64,000 nucleotides of DNA from Bacteroidota bacterium (GCA_016711825.1 JADJSG010000007.1:456252-520251), one strand, 5' to 3'; positions 55,545-64,000 are shown, counted from the stretch's first letter. A program made the numbers and translations. Notes: generated by a model not told the origin, from the sequence alone.

Positions 55545-56507
55545 TTATTGATTTTCTGCCCGGTCTTTTTCTACCTGCAATATATTGTTTTGGATATCTT
55601 GCATGATCCATCTGGCCCACCAACTTGCATAAAAATTAAAGGTTGTATTTAGTTTAAAATGACTGTATAAATGAAGCCTATGGGTGGTTTCGTTTAATTG
55701 TTCCAGTTCGTAAGTGCCGTTTAATACATCAAAATATTGCCCACCAATCACTACATGTTTGTCCATGGTGGTTGATGGTATTTCATGAGGATAGGCTTTT
55801 ATGGAAAAGACCATTTTTTTATTGGCCACATATTCAGAAACAGTTTCGTGAAATACCAGTCCATTGGTAAACTGTGCTTCTCTATAGGCACCCACTCCTT
55901 CAAAATTTAATTCGGCTTTCACAGGTCGTGGAAATCCTAAAAATCGTGTGAGCCATCCTTTATCTTGTACTTCTTGTATTTCACTCACCCTTGTCACTTG
56001 TTGCCATATCTTTTCGGCTGGCGCTTTTATATCAATAAAAGTATATGCCTTATAAGTGCCTGGTATGGCGCCTATCATTTGCTCAATGGGTGAAATGAAC
56101 AATGGGAATAAAAGTAAAACAGACATATAGACCTTGTCATCACGTTTCTTCAATTTAAAATAAGCTCCGATAAGTCCCCCGATAGAAGAAGCAATTAAAA
56201 AAATGGGAAGTATCATTAACCAGCATGCCCAACCTTCAATGGAAAAAACCAAAGTAATCACTAAGAAAATAAAGATAGGTATCCAGGGAATGAATATTCT
56301 ATAGGATAACTTTTTTACTTTCTCTTCTTTTGAAAAATACACGGTGAGCGCACCAACAATAAAAGGTAAACAAAATAAAAAGGATGTGGACATCACATTA
56401 AACATATCATGCCATGTGCTGATGCCAAAAAACAAACGAAGCAACAATGCATAGATTGTCGGTATGGCAATTATTTTTAAGGTATTAAATATCGCTTTTT
56501 GATTCAT
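55545..56507 (-). CDS. membrane protein with C-terminal SRPBCC (polyketide cyclase-like) domain
   Basis: 320 residues. Four membrane helices in the first ~150 residues are followed by a cytosolic SRPBCC/START-like domain: 'YTFIDIKAPAEKIWQQVTRVSEIQ' (~165-190), 'GVGAYREAQFTNGLVFHETVSEY' and 'HRLHLYSHFKLNTTFNFYASWWARWIM'. This fold binds hydrophobic ligands; the ligand is unknown. The fusion with a membrane part is unusual but seen in other Bacteroidota. Confidence 0.78.
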   Translation of the reverse strand: MNQKAIFNTLKIIAIPTIYALLLRLFFGISTWHDMFNVMSTSFLFCLPFIVGALTVYFSKEEKVKKLSYRIFIPWIPIFIFLVITLVFSIEGWACWLMILPIFLIASSIGGLIGAYFKLKKRDDKVYMSVLLLFPLFISPIEQMIGAIPGTYKAYTFIDIKAPAEKIWQQVTRVSEIQEVQDKGWLTRFLGFPRPVKAELNFEGVGAYREAQFTNGLVFHETVSEYVANKKMVFSIKAYPHEIPSTTMDKHVVIGGQYFDVLNGTYELEQLNETTHRLHLYSHFKLNTTFNFYASWWARWIMQDIQNNILQVEKDRAENQ

Positions 56508-56772
56508 AGGGCTGGGTTTTACATTAGGTTAATAAGGCTCAAATTACAATAGATTCTTACAAAACCAAATTTGAACAGGGATAATGAATAATACGCTTAT
56601 GCTCCTTTAGCCTTTATTGATGGCTGTTTTTTAAATGAATCCTAAATGATAGCCATAATGCCTGAATGTTGTAAAAATGAAACTTTTATAAAATATAAAT
56701 GGACATGCGTATAGTTACAACTGAAGCATCATTTGTTTGGACAAATTTCCATAAATAAGTTATTTTTACCCT

Positions 56773-57432
56773 ATGACAAAAAAAGATAGGTATGCCTATA
56801 TCATTGATTACTTTACTGAGCACGCGCCTGATGCCGCCACTGAATTAATTTATGACAATCCATTTCAATTGTTAGTTGCCGTGGTGCTTTCAGCACAATG
56901 TACAGATAAAAGAGTGAATATGACCACTCCTTTTATTTTTGAAAAGTACCCCAGTGAAAATGAAATGGCTCATGCTACCTTTGATGAACTATTCCCCCTT
57001 GTGAAAAGTATCAGTTACCCTAATAATAAAACGAAACACTTAATTGGGTTATCAAAAATGCTGGTCGAAGAATTTAATGGGCAAGTACCCATGACGGTAG
57101 AACAATTAATTCGTTTGCCTGGGGTAGGACGTAAAACAGCCAATGTAATTACTTCTGTGATTGATAATCAACCCAACATGGCTGTAGATACGCATGTATT
57201 TAGGGTGTCAAACCGCATTGGACTTACTACCCAAAGCAAAACACCTTTGAAAACAGAGATGGAATTAATTAAATATATTCCCAAAGAATTGATTCATAAA
57301 GCACATCATTGGCTTATACTCCACGGACGTTATACCTGTTTGGCCAGAAATCCAAAATGCGCACAATGTGGTATTCGTATGGCATGCAAATACGCTGAAC
57401 AGATGGCAAAAAAAGGAAATAATTCATTTTAA
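56773..57432 (+). CDS. nth: endonuclease III
   Basis: 219 residues. HhH motif 'LPGVGRKTANV' (115-125) with catalytic Lys121 and Asp139 in 'MAVDTHVFRV', and the [4Fe-4S] ligands Cys189, Cys196, Cys199, Cys205. Removes oxidised pyrimidines and cuts abasic sites in base-excision repair. The gene converges on cspA, with a 102-bp-type repeat between. Confidence 0.95.
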   Translation: MTKKDRYAYIIDYFTEHAPDAATELIYDNPFQLLVAVVLSAQCTDKRVNMTTPFIFEKYPSENEMAHATFDELFPLVKSISYPNNKTKHLIGLSKMLVEEFNGQVPMTVEQLIRLPGVGRKTANVITSVIDNQPNMAVDTHVFRVSNRIGLTTQSKTPLKTEMELIKYIPKELIHKAHHWLILHGRYTCLARNPKCAQCGIRMACKYAEQMAKKGNNSF

Positions 57433-57490
57433 GCTTTATAAAATCGATATGATTTATAGAATGACATTGAATGGATATTGAAGAATTCGA

Positions 57491-57591
57491 ACAACACATT
57501 AAAAATAGTTCAATTGTTATTTGCTTAAATGGAATGTGTGGGGCATTATACTAAACTTTTTCAGACTACATCTTAAATACATTTGATATAA
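57491..57591 (+). repeat. dispersed 102-bp intergenic repeat, copy 4
   Basis: ACAACACATTAAAAATAG at the start, then TTCAGACTACA before the end ATTTGATATAA. Aligns over its whole length with copies 49929 and 9545. It has ACACATT (57494-57500) / AATGTGT arms conserved, while the second arm pair carries mismatches. Confidence 0.65.
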
Positions 57592-57618
57592 AAACCGATT
57601 CCATTCAGATATAGGTAT

Positions 57619-57645
57619 AAAAAAAACATCCGCCAATGGCGGATG
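57619..57645 (-). terminator. Rho-independent terminator of the cold-shock gene
   Basis: Read on the minus strand, CATCCGCC (57645-57638) pairs perfectly with GGCGGATG (57634-57627) across an ATT loop, followed by eight Ts. It lies 33 bp after the cold-shock gene stop. Confidence 0.9.
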
Positions 57646-57678
57646 CTCTTTTGAAGTTTTAACTATATCGTATTATTC

Positions 57679-57882
57679 TTAGTTAAGAAGTTTTACGTTC
57701 ACGGCGTTAAGCCCTTTACGTCCTTCTTGTACGTCAAAAATAACTTTGTCATTAGTTTCTACTTGGTCTAAAAGACCGTTTGCGTGTACGAATGTTTCTT
57801 TGTTGCTGTCATCATGTTTGATAAAGCCAAAGCCTTTCTCTTCGTTGAAGAACTTCACAGTTCCTGTAATTTGTGTATCCAT
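57679..57882 (-). CDS. cold-shock domain protein
   Basis: 67 residues from the ATG at 57882; the longer frame from 57909 lies in the promoter. RNP1 'KGFGFIK' and RNP2 'TFVHANGL' are present in a single OB-fold, the CspA pattern. Binds single-stranded RNA or DNA as an RNA chaperone. It has its own promoter and terminator. Confidence 0.92.
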   Translation of the reverse strand: MDTQITGTVKFFNEEKGFGFIKHDDSNKETFVHANGLLDQVETNDKVIFDVQEGRKGLNAVNVKLLN

Positions 57883-57906
57883 TTTTTTGTATAAAGTGTT
57901 AAGATG

Positions 57907-57914
57907 CAAATGTA
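57907..57914 (-). promoter_or_regulatory. cold-shock gene -7 promoter box
   Basis: Minus-strand TACATTTG, exact TAnnTTTG, 24 bp upstream of the ATG at 57882, giving a short leader of about 20 nt. Confidence 0.65.
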
Positions 57915-58111
57915 TGCTTTCTATAGATACCAGCCTAATAAATGTTTGTATTGAGATGTTATACTAACTATAATAACTATTTAATCGCTTGATATGTAAT
58001 GATTTATGGCCTTATTTATTGTTAAGCTGACCACAACCTAAATCAAGAATAAACAAGTGCAATTTGAAATGTCAACTTTTATGGCAAGGGATTAAACAGC
58101 ATTATGGGTGA

Positions 58112-59122
58112 TTAATCAGTAGCTATTTTTTCCAACACTTCTTTTAACAGGTGTGCTTTTTGAATGCTTACAACACCTACTTGTTCACATACCAATCCAC
58201 CAGCTAGATTGGCCAGTTGGGCGGCAAAATAAATATCATTTGTAAGAAACAACACCATGCTGGCAACAGCAATGACAGTATCTCCAGCGCCCGATACATC
58301 TGCAATCTGTCGTATATGAGAGGCAATCAGATGAGATGATTGCTGGTTTTGAACATAAATGCCCTTTTCTGAAAGGGTGATCATAGTATTTTGATGTTGC
58401 AGGGTTTGATACAAGGCTTCATGTACTTTTTTAAGAGATTGTTTATTAACAATCGGCAGCTCTATTTTAAACGCTTCTTTAATTTCTTTTAAATTGGGTT
58501 TAAATAAATCAACCTGTTGATACGCAAAAAAATGTGTCAATTTTGGGTCTACAGCAGTCATAACCCCTACATGTTTGCAATGGGTGATGATTTTTTCAAT
58601 CATATTTTCACTCAACAAACCTTTATTATAATCTTCAAAAATAAGGATATCGGGTTTTTCAATCTGAATAGCACGTAAACAAATATCTATAAAATGGTGT
58701 TCTTCTTTAACTGAAAGTGGAGTCGTGATTTCATTGTCGATGCGGATAGTTTGCTGGTTTTTGGCTATCACCCTGGTTTTTGTGGTGGTGATTCTTTCTT
58801 TACTTTGTAAACAAAATGATGCATCCAAATCATTTTCTTGTAATTTTTGCATAAAGGCATTGCCTTCCACATCTTTACCAACAATACTTAATAAATAAAC
58901 TGATGCACCCAGGGCCTTGCAATTGAGGGCAACATTGGCAGCGCCTCCTAACCTCGATTCTTTTTGTAAGATGTTGACAATAGGTACAGGAGCTTCAGGT
59001 GAAATTCGATCGATAGTGCCATACCAATAATTATCTAGCATCGCGTCACCCACAACAAATATTTTTAATGAACGCATCTGATTAAAAATATTTTTTATAG
59101 ACTTTGTACTGTACATATTCAT
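58112..59122 (-). CDS. rfaE1: D-glycero-beta-D-manno-heptose-7-phosphate kinase
   Basis: 336 residues (ATG at 59122; ATG at 59116 is an alternative since the -7 box is only 6 bp upstream). PfkB-family kinase: 'FVVGDAMLDNYWYGTIDRISPEAPVPIV' (the ISPEAPVP block is the HldE/RfaE1 signature), 'LGGAANVALNCKALGA', and C-terminal 'DVSGAGDTVIAV' ATP-binding/catalytic motif. It phosphorylates heptose 7-phosphate for LPS core synthesis. The cytidylyl/adenylyltransferase domain is not fused here, so the adenylyl step is elsewhere. Confidence 0.9.
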   Translation of the reverse strand: MNMYSTKSIKNIFNQMRSLKIFVVGDAMLDNYWYGTIDRISPEAPVPIVNILQKESRLGGAANVALNCKALGASVYLLSIVGKDVEGNAFMQKLQENDLDASFCLQSKERITTTKTRVIAKNQQTIRIDNEITTPLSVKEEHHFIDICLRAIQIEKPDILIFEDYNKGLLSENMIEKIITHCKHVGVMTAVDPKLTHFFAYQQVDLFKPNLKEIKEAFKIELPIVNKQSLKKVHEALYQTLQHQNTMITLSEKGIYVQNQQSSHLIASHIRQIADVSGAGDTVIAVASMVLFLTNDIYFAAQLANLAGGLVCEQVGVVSIQKAHLLKEVLEKIATD

Positions 59123-59127
59123 GGCTA

Positions 59128-59135
59128 CAAAAGTA
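59128..59135 (-). promoter_or_regulatory. rfaE1 -7 promoter box
   Basis: Minus-strand TACTTTTG, exact TAnnTTTG, just upstream of the first ATG; translation may therefore start at the second ATG (59116). Confidence 0.5.
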
Positions 59136-59275
59136 ATCGTTTTATAAGAGAAAAAGGCGAAAAGTGAATGAGTGCTTAAAGTGCTTTTACATCTGCAATT
59201 TTATTGAAAGAACGTTTTAAAGGTCTTTATTTTGCATTTTGTAAGTACGAAATTTAAAGAAATTTGTTCATTTTC

Positions 59276-59971
59276 TTAATCATCATCTCCCGTCATGCCT
59301 TGGGTATTTTCATTTTCTTTGGCATGATAAAAAATATGAATTTTTGCTGAATCTCTTAAAAAATTAATGTTTTTGATTTCTACCCGATGTATTGGCAATC
59401 CTGTTCGTTGCATCAGATCGTCCATCAGTTCTGCTCGTTTTTCGGGTTGTATTAAATCTACCCTTTCGTAGGTGATTTCTTTTACATTTTCGTGAGTCAA
59501 ACTAATAAATCGATCAAGGATGACAGTCAGTAATAATATAGCTAAATTACAAGCCAGAACGATCCACCAACCTTCTTCTACAATTGAGAGCGCATTGATC
59601 ATACCTAAAGCTAAACAAATAAAGAAGTAACCCATTTCTTTAATCGGAACGGTGACGGTTCGGTAGCGCATGATTGAAAAGATGGCTAACAAACCAAAAG
59701 CAAATCCAGGTTTAAGTTTGGTGGTGCTTAAAAGGGTAAAAATGATAAAATTGAAAATGAAAAAAGTAAATAAAAAGTCTTTGTTTTTATGGGTAGGGTA
59801 ATAGATTAATCGGATTAATATAAACACAGCGAGCATATTGATACCAAATCGGGTAAGCAATTCCATATAATCCATTCCTGCAGCGGTGGCTGTGGGTTCT
59901 GTAAAAATATCATTGCTGAGTGCTTTTAATGAATCTTTTATTTCTTTGGCTGTTCTTTCAACATTCTGCAT
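59276..59971 (-). CDS. DUF4956 membrane protein
   Basis: 231 residues. Four membrane helices (~48-68, ~73-93, ~97-113, ~118-145) are followed by a ~90-residue cytosolic domain. 'SIMRYRTVTVPIKEMGYFFICLALGMINA' is the DUF4956 core. It overlaps by 14 bp the end of the VTC-like gene, so the two are translated together. Function unknown; association with polyphosphate polymerase-like proteins is recurrent in bacteria. Confidence 0.85.
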   Translation of the reverse strand: MQNVERTAKEIKDSLKALSNDIFTEPTATAAGMDYMELLTRFGINMLAVFILIRLIYYPTHKNKDFLFTFFIFNFIIFTLLSTTKLKPGFAFGLLAIFSIMRYRTVTVPIKEMGYFFICLALGMINALSIVEEGWWIVLACNLAILLLTVILDRFISLTHENVKEITYERVDLIQPEKRAELMDDLMQRTGLPIHRVEIKNINFLRDSAKIHIFYHAKENENTQGMTGDDD

Positions 59972-60716
59972 ATGCGTTTAATTTATTGAGTTTTAAAAGT
60001 ATGGGTTTAAAATTATTATGTTTTACGTGTTTTTCTAACAATGCTACACCAATTGCATATTTGCTAAAGGAGGTTTCATGGATTCTTAATTTTTTCAATA
60101 CTTGAATGGTATTGCTAAATACATCCGTTTTTCCTTGTTTCACTTCCACAACTGCTAAATTGGGCAATGCGATGGTATCGGTACCATTGTCAAAATTGAT
60201 TTCAATGTCGATGGTGATACGTTCAGTAAACTTTTTATTGGTGAGTGTGAGCCTTTTAAAGTAATTGGTGATTTTTTTCTCGATGGGTTTATTATGCAGT
60301 CTTTTATATTCAATCAGTTTATAATCTTCGGGAGGTACAGCATAATATAAATTCGGGATTTTCTTACGTTGTTTATCGGTTCTTGTCCCATATAGTTTTC
60401 TTTTTATTTCATAAAAGCAAAGGTGGCTTTCGATATACTCTCGACTTCGAACTTTTACCCGATTGATAAATCCATTGTGATGGTCTTTATAGAATTGAAA
60501 ATCTTCCGTATCAAAATAGACCGTTTGGTAATTAAAAATCCTATTTCCATCTATTTCGAGGGCATATTGTTCGGCTTTAATCCCTTGCAAGAGTTGCAAA
60601 AGCTGATCTTTGGTCAATATGTATTTTGTATCTATCCTATTTTGCAACTCTACACTGTCGAGTTGCTTGAGGGTGACAGTGTCAAAGGTATAAATACAGT
60701 CTTCAATTGCTTGCAT
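59958..60716 (-). CDS. VTC-domain polyphosphate polymerase-like protein
   Basis: 252 residues. The VTC/TTM (triphosphate tunnel) pattern: 'ELQNRIDTKYIL' (~23-34), 'YFDTEDFQFYKDHHNG' (~67-82), 'RVKVRSREY' (~86-94), 'FYEIKRKLYG' (~101-110) and 'LAVVEVKQGKTD' (~203-214), with alternating acidic and basic tunnel residues. In yeast this domain makes polyphosphate from ATP; bacterial members are mostly uncharacterised. No CotH gene is adjacent, unlike some loci. Co-translated with DUF4956. Confidence 0.82.
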   Translation of the reverse strand: MQAIEDCIYTFDTVTLKQLDSVELQNRIDTKYILTKDQLLQLLQGIKAEQYALEIDGNRIFNYQTVYFDTEDFQFYKDHHNGFINRVKVRSREYIESHLCFYEIKRKLYGTRTDKQRKKIPNLYYAVPPEDYKLIEYKRLHNKPIEKKITNYFKRLTLTNKKFTERITIDIEINFDNGTDTIALPNLAVVEVKQGKTDVFSNTIQVLKKLRIHETSFSKYAIGVALLEKHVKHNNFKPILLKLNKLNAYAEC

Positions 60717-60901
60717 CTTGAAAAGGGTCCGATTAAGCGACTAAGATAGTAAAAACTTAATGATATATTAATATAGAAATCAAATATAGATATATAGGCT
60801 CTTTTTGTAGGGGAGGAGGTCGTAGTAAATCAAAAACAATGAAATATATGCAAGGACTTGCCTCTATAATACAGAAGTACTGAAGATAAACATGTGACTG
60901 A

Positions 60902-61570
60902 TTAAGAGCCTTTTTTTTGCACAAACAAAAATTCAGCAAATCCCAACAGGTCCCAAAATACATTGGCCCTCACTTTGCCTATTTGTATCAGTGAAATGAG
61001 GATGCGAAGCGGTGTAGCAAGGATATAAAACCAATTTCTTCGGATGCCCGATTGGATTACCTTACATTGGTTATTTTCAAATACTGGTTTTAGTTCGCTA
61101 ACTGAGTAAACCCTTACATGCGTAGGGTCATCATAAAAATTTAAGGTACCATACATCGACGGCAGGGTTAAACTTTTAGCACCAGGGTATTCAATATAAA
61201 AATAGCCTTGAGGTTTAAGTTTTTTTAATAATAAGGGTATCACTTGATCGCCGTTGTGAAGATGCTCAATGACATGCGCCATATTGATATAATCAAAGTA
61301 TTGATCAGGAATACTGTCATATTGCAGTTTGGTTAAATCTAACTCGTAAAAATCGGTCATCAATGTAAAATCTTCGGGGGTATAGTCAGTATTCCTGTCC
61401 ATATCAACCCCATAATAGCTGCAGTTTGGAAACACTTTTTTTGTTTTGCTTGCCGATCTATTCCCAGCGCCTACATCTAACAGTTTAAAGGGTTTGTTGC
61501 CATAGGCCTGGTTAATAAAACTAAATTTAATATTGACAATTCGTTTGATATGTATAATGAATGAATGCAA
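60902..61570 (-). CDS. class I SAM-dependent methyltransferase
   Basis: 222 residues. 'FKLLDVGAGNRSASKTKKVFPNCSYYGVDMDR' (~28-59) is motif I with the acidic residue for SAM ribose, 'YINMAHVIEHLHNGDQVIPLLLKKLKPQGYFYIEYPG' (~100-140) the later motifs (methyltransferase type 11 pattern). Starts 3 bp after the upstream TylF-like gene; they form an operon that might modify a glycan or secondary metabolite. Substrate unknown. Confidence 0.82.
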   Translation of the reverse strand: MHSFIIHIKRIVNIKFSFINQAYGNKPFKLLDVGAGNRSASKTKKVFPNCSYYGVDMDRNTDYTPEDFTLMTDFYELDLTKLQYDSIPDQYFDYINMAHVIEHLHNGDQVIPLLLKKLKPQGYFYIEYPGAKSLTLPSMYGTLNFYDDPTHVRVYSVSELKPVFENNQCKVIQSGIRRNWFYILATPLRILISLIQIGKVRANVFWDLLGFAEFLFVQKKGS

Positions 61571-61573
61571 TGA

Positions 61574-62341
61574 TTAGGCCGTTTTTATTAATAAAGCATG
61601 TCCGTTTAAGTTGTGTATGATGATTTTATCAGGATGGTTTCTGTATTCTTCTACCAAACGAGTAACACCTGTGCAAAAATGAAAGCCATAATCGTCAAAT
61701 ACGATGATACCACCGATTGTTAACTTAGGAAAAATCCATTCAACAATATCTTTGGCTGAGTCGTATACATCCACATCAATATGGCATAAGCAGCATTGCT
61801 GATCATCAGCTATTAAATGAGCGGTATCATCTGGAAATATGCCTTCAAGCAAGGAATAGTTTACCTGTTTTGTATGGGTTGACAGCAATTGGTCAACATG
61901 TTGTTTAGATGTTTCATGATGTTCGTTGCCCGTATAAAAGGTGTCCTTATCTGAAGTTTTGACCACGCCAGTAAAAGTGTCGGCTAAATATATAGGGTTG
62001 GAAGCTTTTAAAAGTTCCATTTTCTTTGACATCACCAAACCAGTGCCTCCCTTCCATACCCCAATTTCAAGGATATAATCATGCGGAAATTTTGAAACCT
62101 GTTTTTCAATCAATTGCCAAAGTTCATAGGCTCGATAAATATCTACTAAACTATTTTTTTTGGCAATGGGAAATATGTCCATAAAAGCTTTATCTGACAG
62201 CCATGGGGAAAAATTAGCAGTCGGTAATATTTTACTATATGTAAAATCACCAATAGAAAAGGTGCTCTTGTGGTTATATTGAAAACTTTTAGTGATATAA
62301 AAGCCAGTGACGTCAAAAATGCGCAGAAGTAAATTTTTCAT
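61574..62341 (-). CDS. TylF/MycF-like O-methyltransferase
   Basis: 255 residues. 'YILEIGVWKGGTGLVMSKKM' (~90-109) is the SAM motif, and 'LCHIDVDVYDSAKDIVEWIFPKLTIGGIIVFDDYGF' (~186-221) provides the acidic metal-binding pair (DVDVYDS and FDDYG) of the Mg2+-dependent macrocin O-methyltransferase family. Members methylate sugar hydroxyls in macrolides or surface polysaccharides. It precedes the class I methyltransferase by 3 bp, suggesting a paired modification step. Confidence 0.85.
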   Translation of the reverse strand: MKNLLLRIFDVTGFYITKSFQYNHKSTFSIGDFTYSKILPTANFSPWLSDKAFMDIFPIAKKNSLVDIYRAYELWQLIEKQVSKFPHDYILEIGVWKGGTGLVMSKKMELLKASNPIYLADTFTGVVKTSDKDTFYTGNEHHETSKQHVDQLLSTHTKQVNYSLLEGIFPDDTAHLIADDQQCCLCHIDVDVYDSAKDIVEWIFPKLTIGGIIVFDDYGFHFCTGVTRLVEEYRNHPDKIIIHNLNGHALLIKTA

Positions 62342-62859
62342 TTTTCGAAAGGGTGTAAAAATATAAAATAAATGTACATTGTATTGTTTATTTTTTTAGG
62401 AATTGGATAGTAGTGTTGCCATTGCCATTGATTCGATAGATTTAATTTGGAGGCTCTAATGTCTTTACCCATTTATTTTCAATAGATATTCAATGGATTA
62501 TATTTAATTTAAGGTTGCTAACAGGTAATTGATGGGGCTTTTTGGTTTCGCTTACTGCTGCAGGAATGAAGCAAAGTTATGAGCATCAGCTTTCCGCCAT
62601 GGAGGATTCGCTCTGTGTTTAAAATGCTTTTTTAATGAAGAATGATTAACTTGCACTAAATTAAGTTAAAGATGATATTGATGTATTATGAAATAAAAAG
62701 TGCATAGGAAGCTACCCCAGAATAGCAACGCTTCATTTTTGTGGCAGACGTATTCAAGAAATTGATTAATGTTTTTTTCAGACTGAATAGGGCGCTCATT
62801 ATACAGAAACAACATAGACAAACATTAAAGAATGATAAATTATCGAAAATATATTAAAC
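62342..62859. other. intergenic region, 518 bp
   Basis: Between the divergent TylF-like and VOC genes. No gene, RNA or clear promoter word is seen; a short 'TTTTTTCAGACT' segment near 62772 recalls the dispersed repeat but is too small to call. Confidence 0.55.
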
Positions 62860-63240
62860 ATGCTTACACACATCTGTCCTAAATTGCCCATGAGAAGCAA
62901 AGCAGTAACTAAGGACTTTTATTTGAATCATTTAAATTTTAAAATGTTAGGAGAATTTGACGCCTATTTAATTGTAGGAAGTGACAATATTGAAATCCAT
63001 TTTTTTGAATTTAAGGAGCTTAATCCGAAAGATAATTATGGTCAAGTATATATTCGAACAGATGAAATCGATCAACTTTATCAATCTTATACTAGCAGAA
63101 ACATATCTATACATCCAAATGGAAATTTACAATGCAAGCCATGGGGGCAAAAAGAATTTGCTTTACTTGACCCTGATCATAATTTATTGACATTTGGGCA
63201 AAGTATCACAAAAATGGCAAATTCTATGTTCAAGGAATAA
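62860..63240 (+). CDS. VOC superfamily / bleomycin-resistance-like protein
   Basis: 126 residues. 'CPKLPMRSKAVTKDFYLNHLNFKMLGEFDAYLIVGSDNIEIHFFEF' and 'KPWGQKEFALLDPDHNLLTFGQ' are the bleomycin-resistance/glyoxalase fold. Members bind or sequester hydrophobic ligands or act on metabolites; binding of bleomycin is not shown by the sequence. It is a single gene. Confidence 0.82.
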   Translation: MLTHICPKLPMRSKAVTKDFYLNHLNFKMLGEFDAYLIVGSDNIEIHFFEFKELNPKDNYGQVYIRTDEIDQLYQSYTSRNISIHPNGNLQCKPWGQKEFALLDPDHNLLTFGQSITKMANSMFKE

Positions 63241-63547
63241 GTGCAACACTTTCCCAATCAGGAATGAAGTGAATGTGGAGACGGTGTCGTTCTGATGATC
63301 TATTACTTGAAGAGACTTAAGTTTGGTAACAAGAAAATATACATCAAAATGCTTATGAGGGAGGGAAGCAACAAAGAATTTTAAAATGAATCAGGTCTTT
63401 TATTTTCTAAATTTATAAATGCCTTTTAATTAAATCACCAAAATCGTTTTCTATTGATTCGGTTTAGGGTATATTTGAAGGGCAAAGAACGCCATTAGAT
63501 ACAAAGATCTTTAAGCCAAAAACCCAAAATCGAAGGAACCAAAAATC
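63241..63547. other. intergenic region, 307 bp
   Basis: Includes the TATATTTG box before the YoaK-like gene; no other gene is seen. Confidence 0.5.
63470..63477 (+). promoter_or_regulatory. YoaK-like gene -7 promoter box
   Basis: TATATTTG, exact TAnnTTTG, 70 bp upstream of the ATG at 63548. Confidence 0.5.
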
Positions 63548-64000
63548 ATGTTTAGACACAAAGGAAAGACAAGAACTTTTATACATAATTTGAGAATTGC
63601 TTCTTTGTTGTCTTTTGTTGCAGGCATTGTAAACGTTGCTGGTTTTTTAGCAGTTCAAAAATTAACAACCAATGTAACAGGTCATTTCGCATTTTTTGTT
63701 GACGAAATTTTTAAACAAAATTTTTGGCATGGATTCCATTATTTTTTATTTATTTTATTTTTCTTTTTAGGTTCATTTTTCTCAAATCTATCGATTGAAC
63801 TCATATCAAAAGTGAACGATAGACTGATATACAGAATTCCAATATTGATTGAAAGTATCATATTAATTACGGTTGCAATTTTTGGACAAGAATTGACTAT
63901 GCTTAGACCTAATATAATTGCTTATGCTTTACTATTTGCAATGGGTTTACAAAATTCATTGGTTACTACGATTTCAAACGCAACAGTTCGAACAACTCAT
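63548..64000 (+). CDS. YoaK family (DUF1275) membrane protein, 5' part
   Basis: The ATG at 63548 opens a frame running to the window end (151 codons, no stop). 'LRIASLLSFVAGIVNVAGFLAVQKLTTNVTGHFAFFV' at the N-terminus and 'LLFAMGLQNSLVTTISNATVRTTH' at the window end are the DUF1275/YoaK pattern, with the conserved TxxVTGH and the R-T-T-H motif in the fifth helix region. Function unknown. The gene is incomplete on the 3' side. Confidence 0.88.
   Translation, partial: MFRHKGKTRTFIHNLRIASLLSFVAGIVNVAGFLAVQKLTTNVTGHFAFFVDEIFKQNFWHGFHYFLFILFFFLGSFFSNLSIELISKVNDRLIYRIPILIESIILITVAIFGQELTMLRPNIIAYALLFAMGLQNSLVTTISNATVRTTH

Noticed and set aside
1..64000. tRNA, rRNA, CRISPR array, prophage or intact insertion sequence
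   Set aside because: I scanned for T-loop motifs, spaced direct repeats, transposase and integrase motifs and found none that hold up; the 80-bp repeats have only two units and no spacers of CRISPR type.

Overview
The window reads as chromosomal DNA of an AT-rich member of the Bacteroidota, probably close to the Chitinophagales/Chitinophagaceae. The reasons are the gene set (GldB-type gliding lipoprotein, DUF4293, DUF3822 next to rsmD and coaD, a PspC multidomain protein with PadR, GH3-family protein, SDR-type threonine dehydrogenase), many copies of the Bacteroidota -7 promoter word TAnnTTTG just before start codons, and weak Shine-Dalgarno sequences. The assignment is inference from gene content; no rRNA gene is present. 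I saw no tRNA, rRNA, CRISPR array, prophage or intact insertion sequence.

Layout. 0-6.5 kb: 3' end of an rRNA m5C methyltransferase, a secreted double-psi-barrel-like protein, a GT9 glycosyltransferase overlapping an orphan adenine DNA methyltransferase, a META lipoprotein, DUF1398, then leftward YkgJ-like and threonine dehydrogenase genes. 6.9-9.3 kb: leftward padR-pspC operon with a strong palindrome at its promoter. 9.4-9.65 kb: a GC-rich structured-RNA candidate and one copy of a dispersed 102-bp repeat. 9.7-13.3 kb: phospholipid genes (cdsA, plsY) with prmA and a CPBP protease. 14-17.7 kb: an ABC exporter with a LolA-like protein, an LprI-like protein and a PD-(D/E)XK-like protein. 17.9-22 kb: a solitary nuoF, DUF4293, direct repeats, coaD-rsmD-DUF3822. 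22-34.7 kb: MATE transporter, uvrA, gldB, a beta-barrel protein, two DUF1801 proteins, a two-component system, a TPR protein and uvrB.

35.1-45.2 kb is a looser, entirely rightward accessory tract: Arr, a nonsense-interrupted DUF2200 gene, a nonsense-interrupted bestrophin followed after 10 bp by an LCIB-type (theta-like) carbonic anhydrase, DinB, RibD-like reductase, two VOC proteins, a lipoprotein, a P-type Ca2+-ATPase and YdeI. The bestrophin/LCIB pair is the most interesting content, since the same two families act together in the algal CO2-concentrating mechanism. 45.6-64 kb returns to denser genes: GH3, lysS, NlpC/P60, M19 dipeptidase, adk-obg, a second ABC exporter, an SRPBCC membrane protein, nth, a cold-shock protein, the heptose kinase rfaE1, a DUF4956/VTC polyphosphate-polymerase pair, two methyltransferases, a VOC protein, and the 5' part of a YoaK/DUF1275 membrane protein running off the end.

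A family of roughly 102-bp intergenic repeats with conserved inner palindromes occurs at least four times in forward orientation and, in shorter form, twice in reverse.
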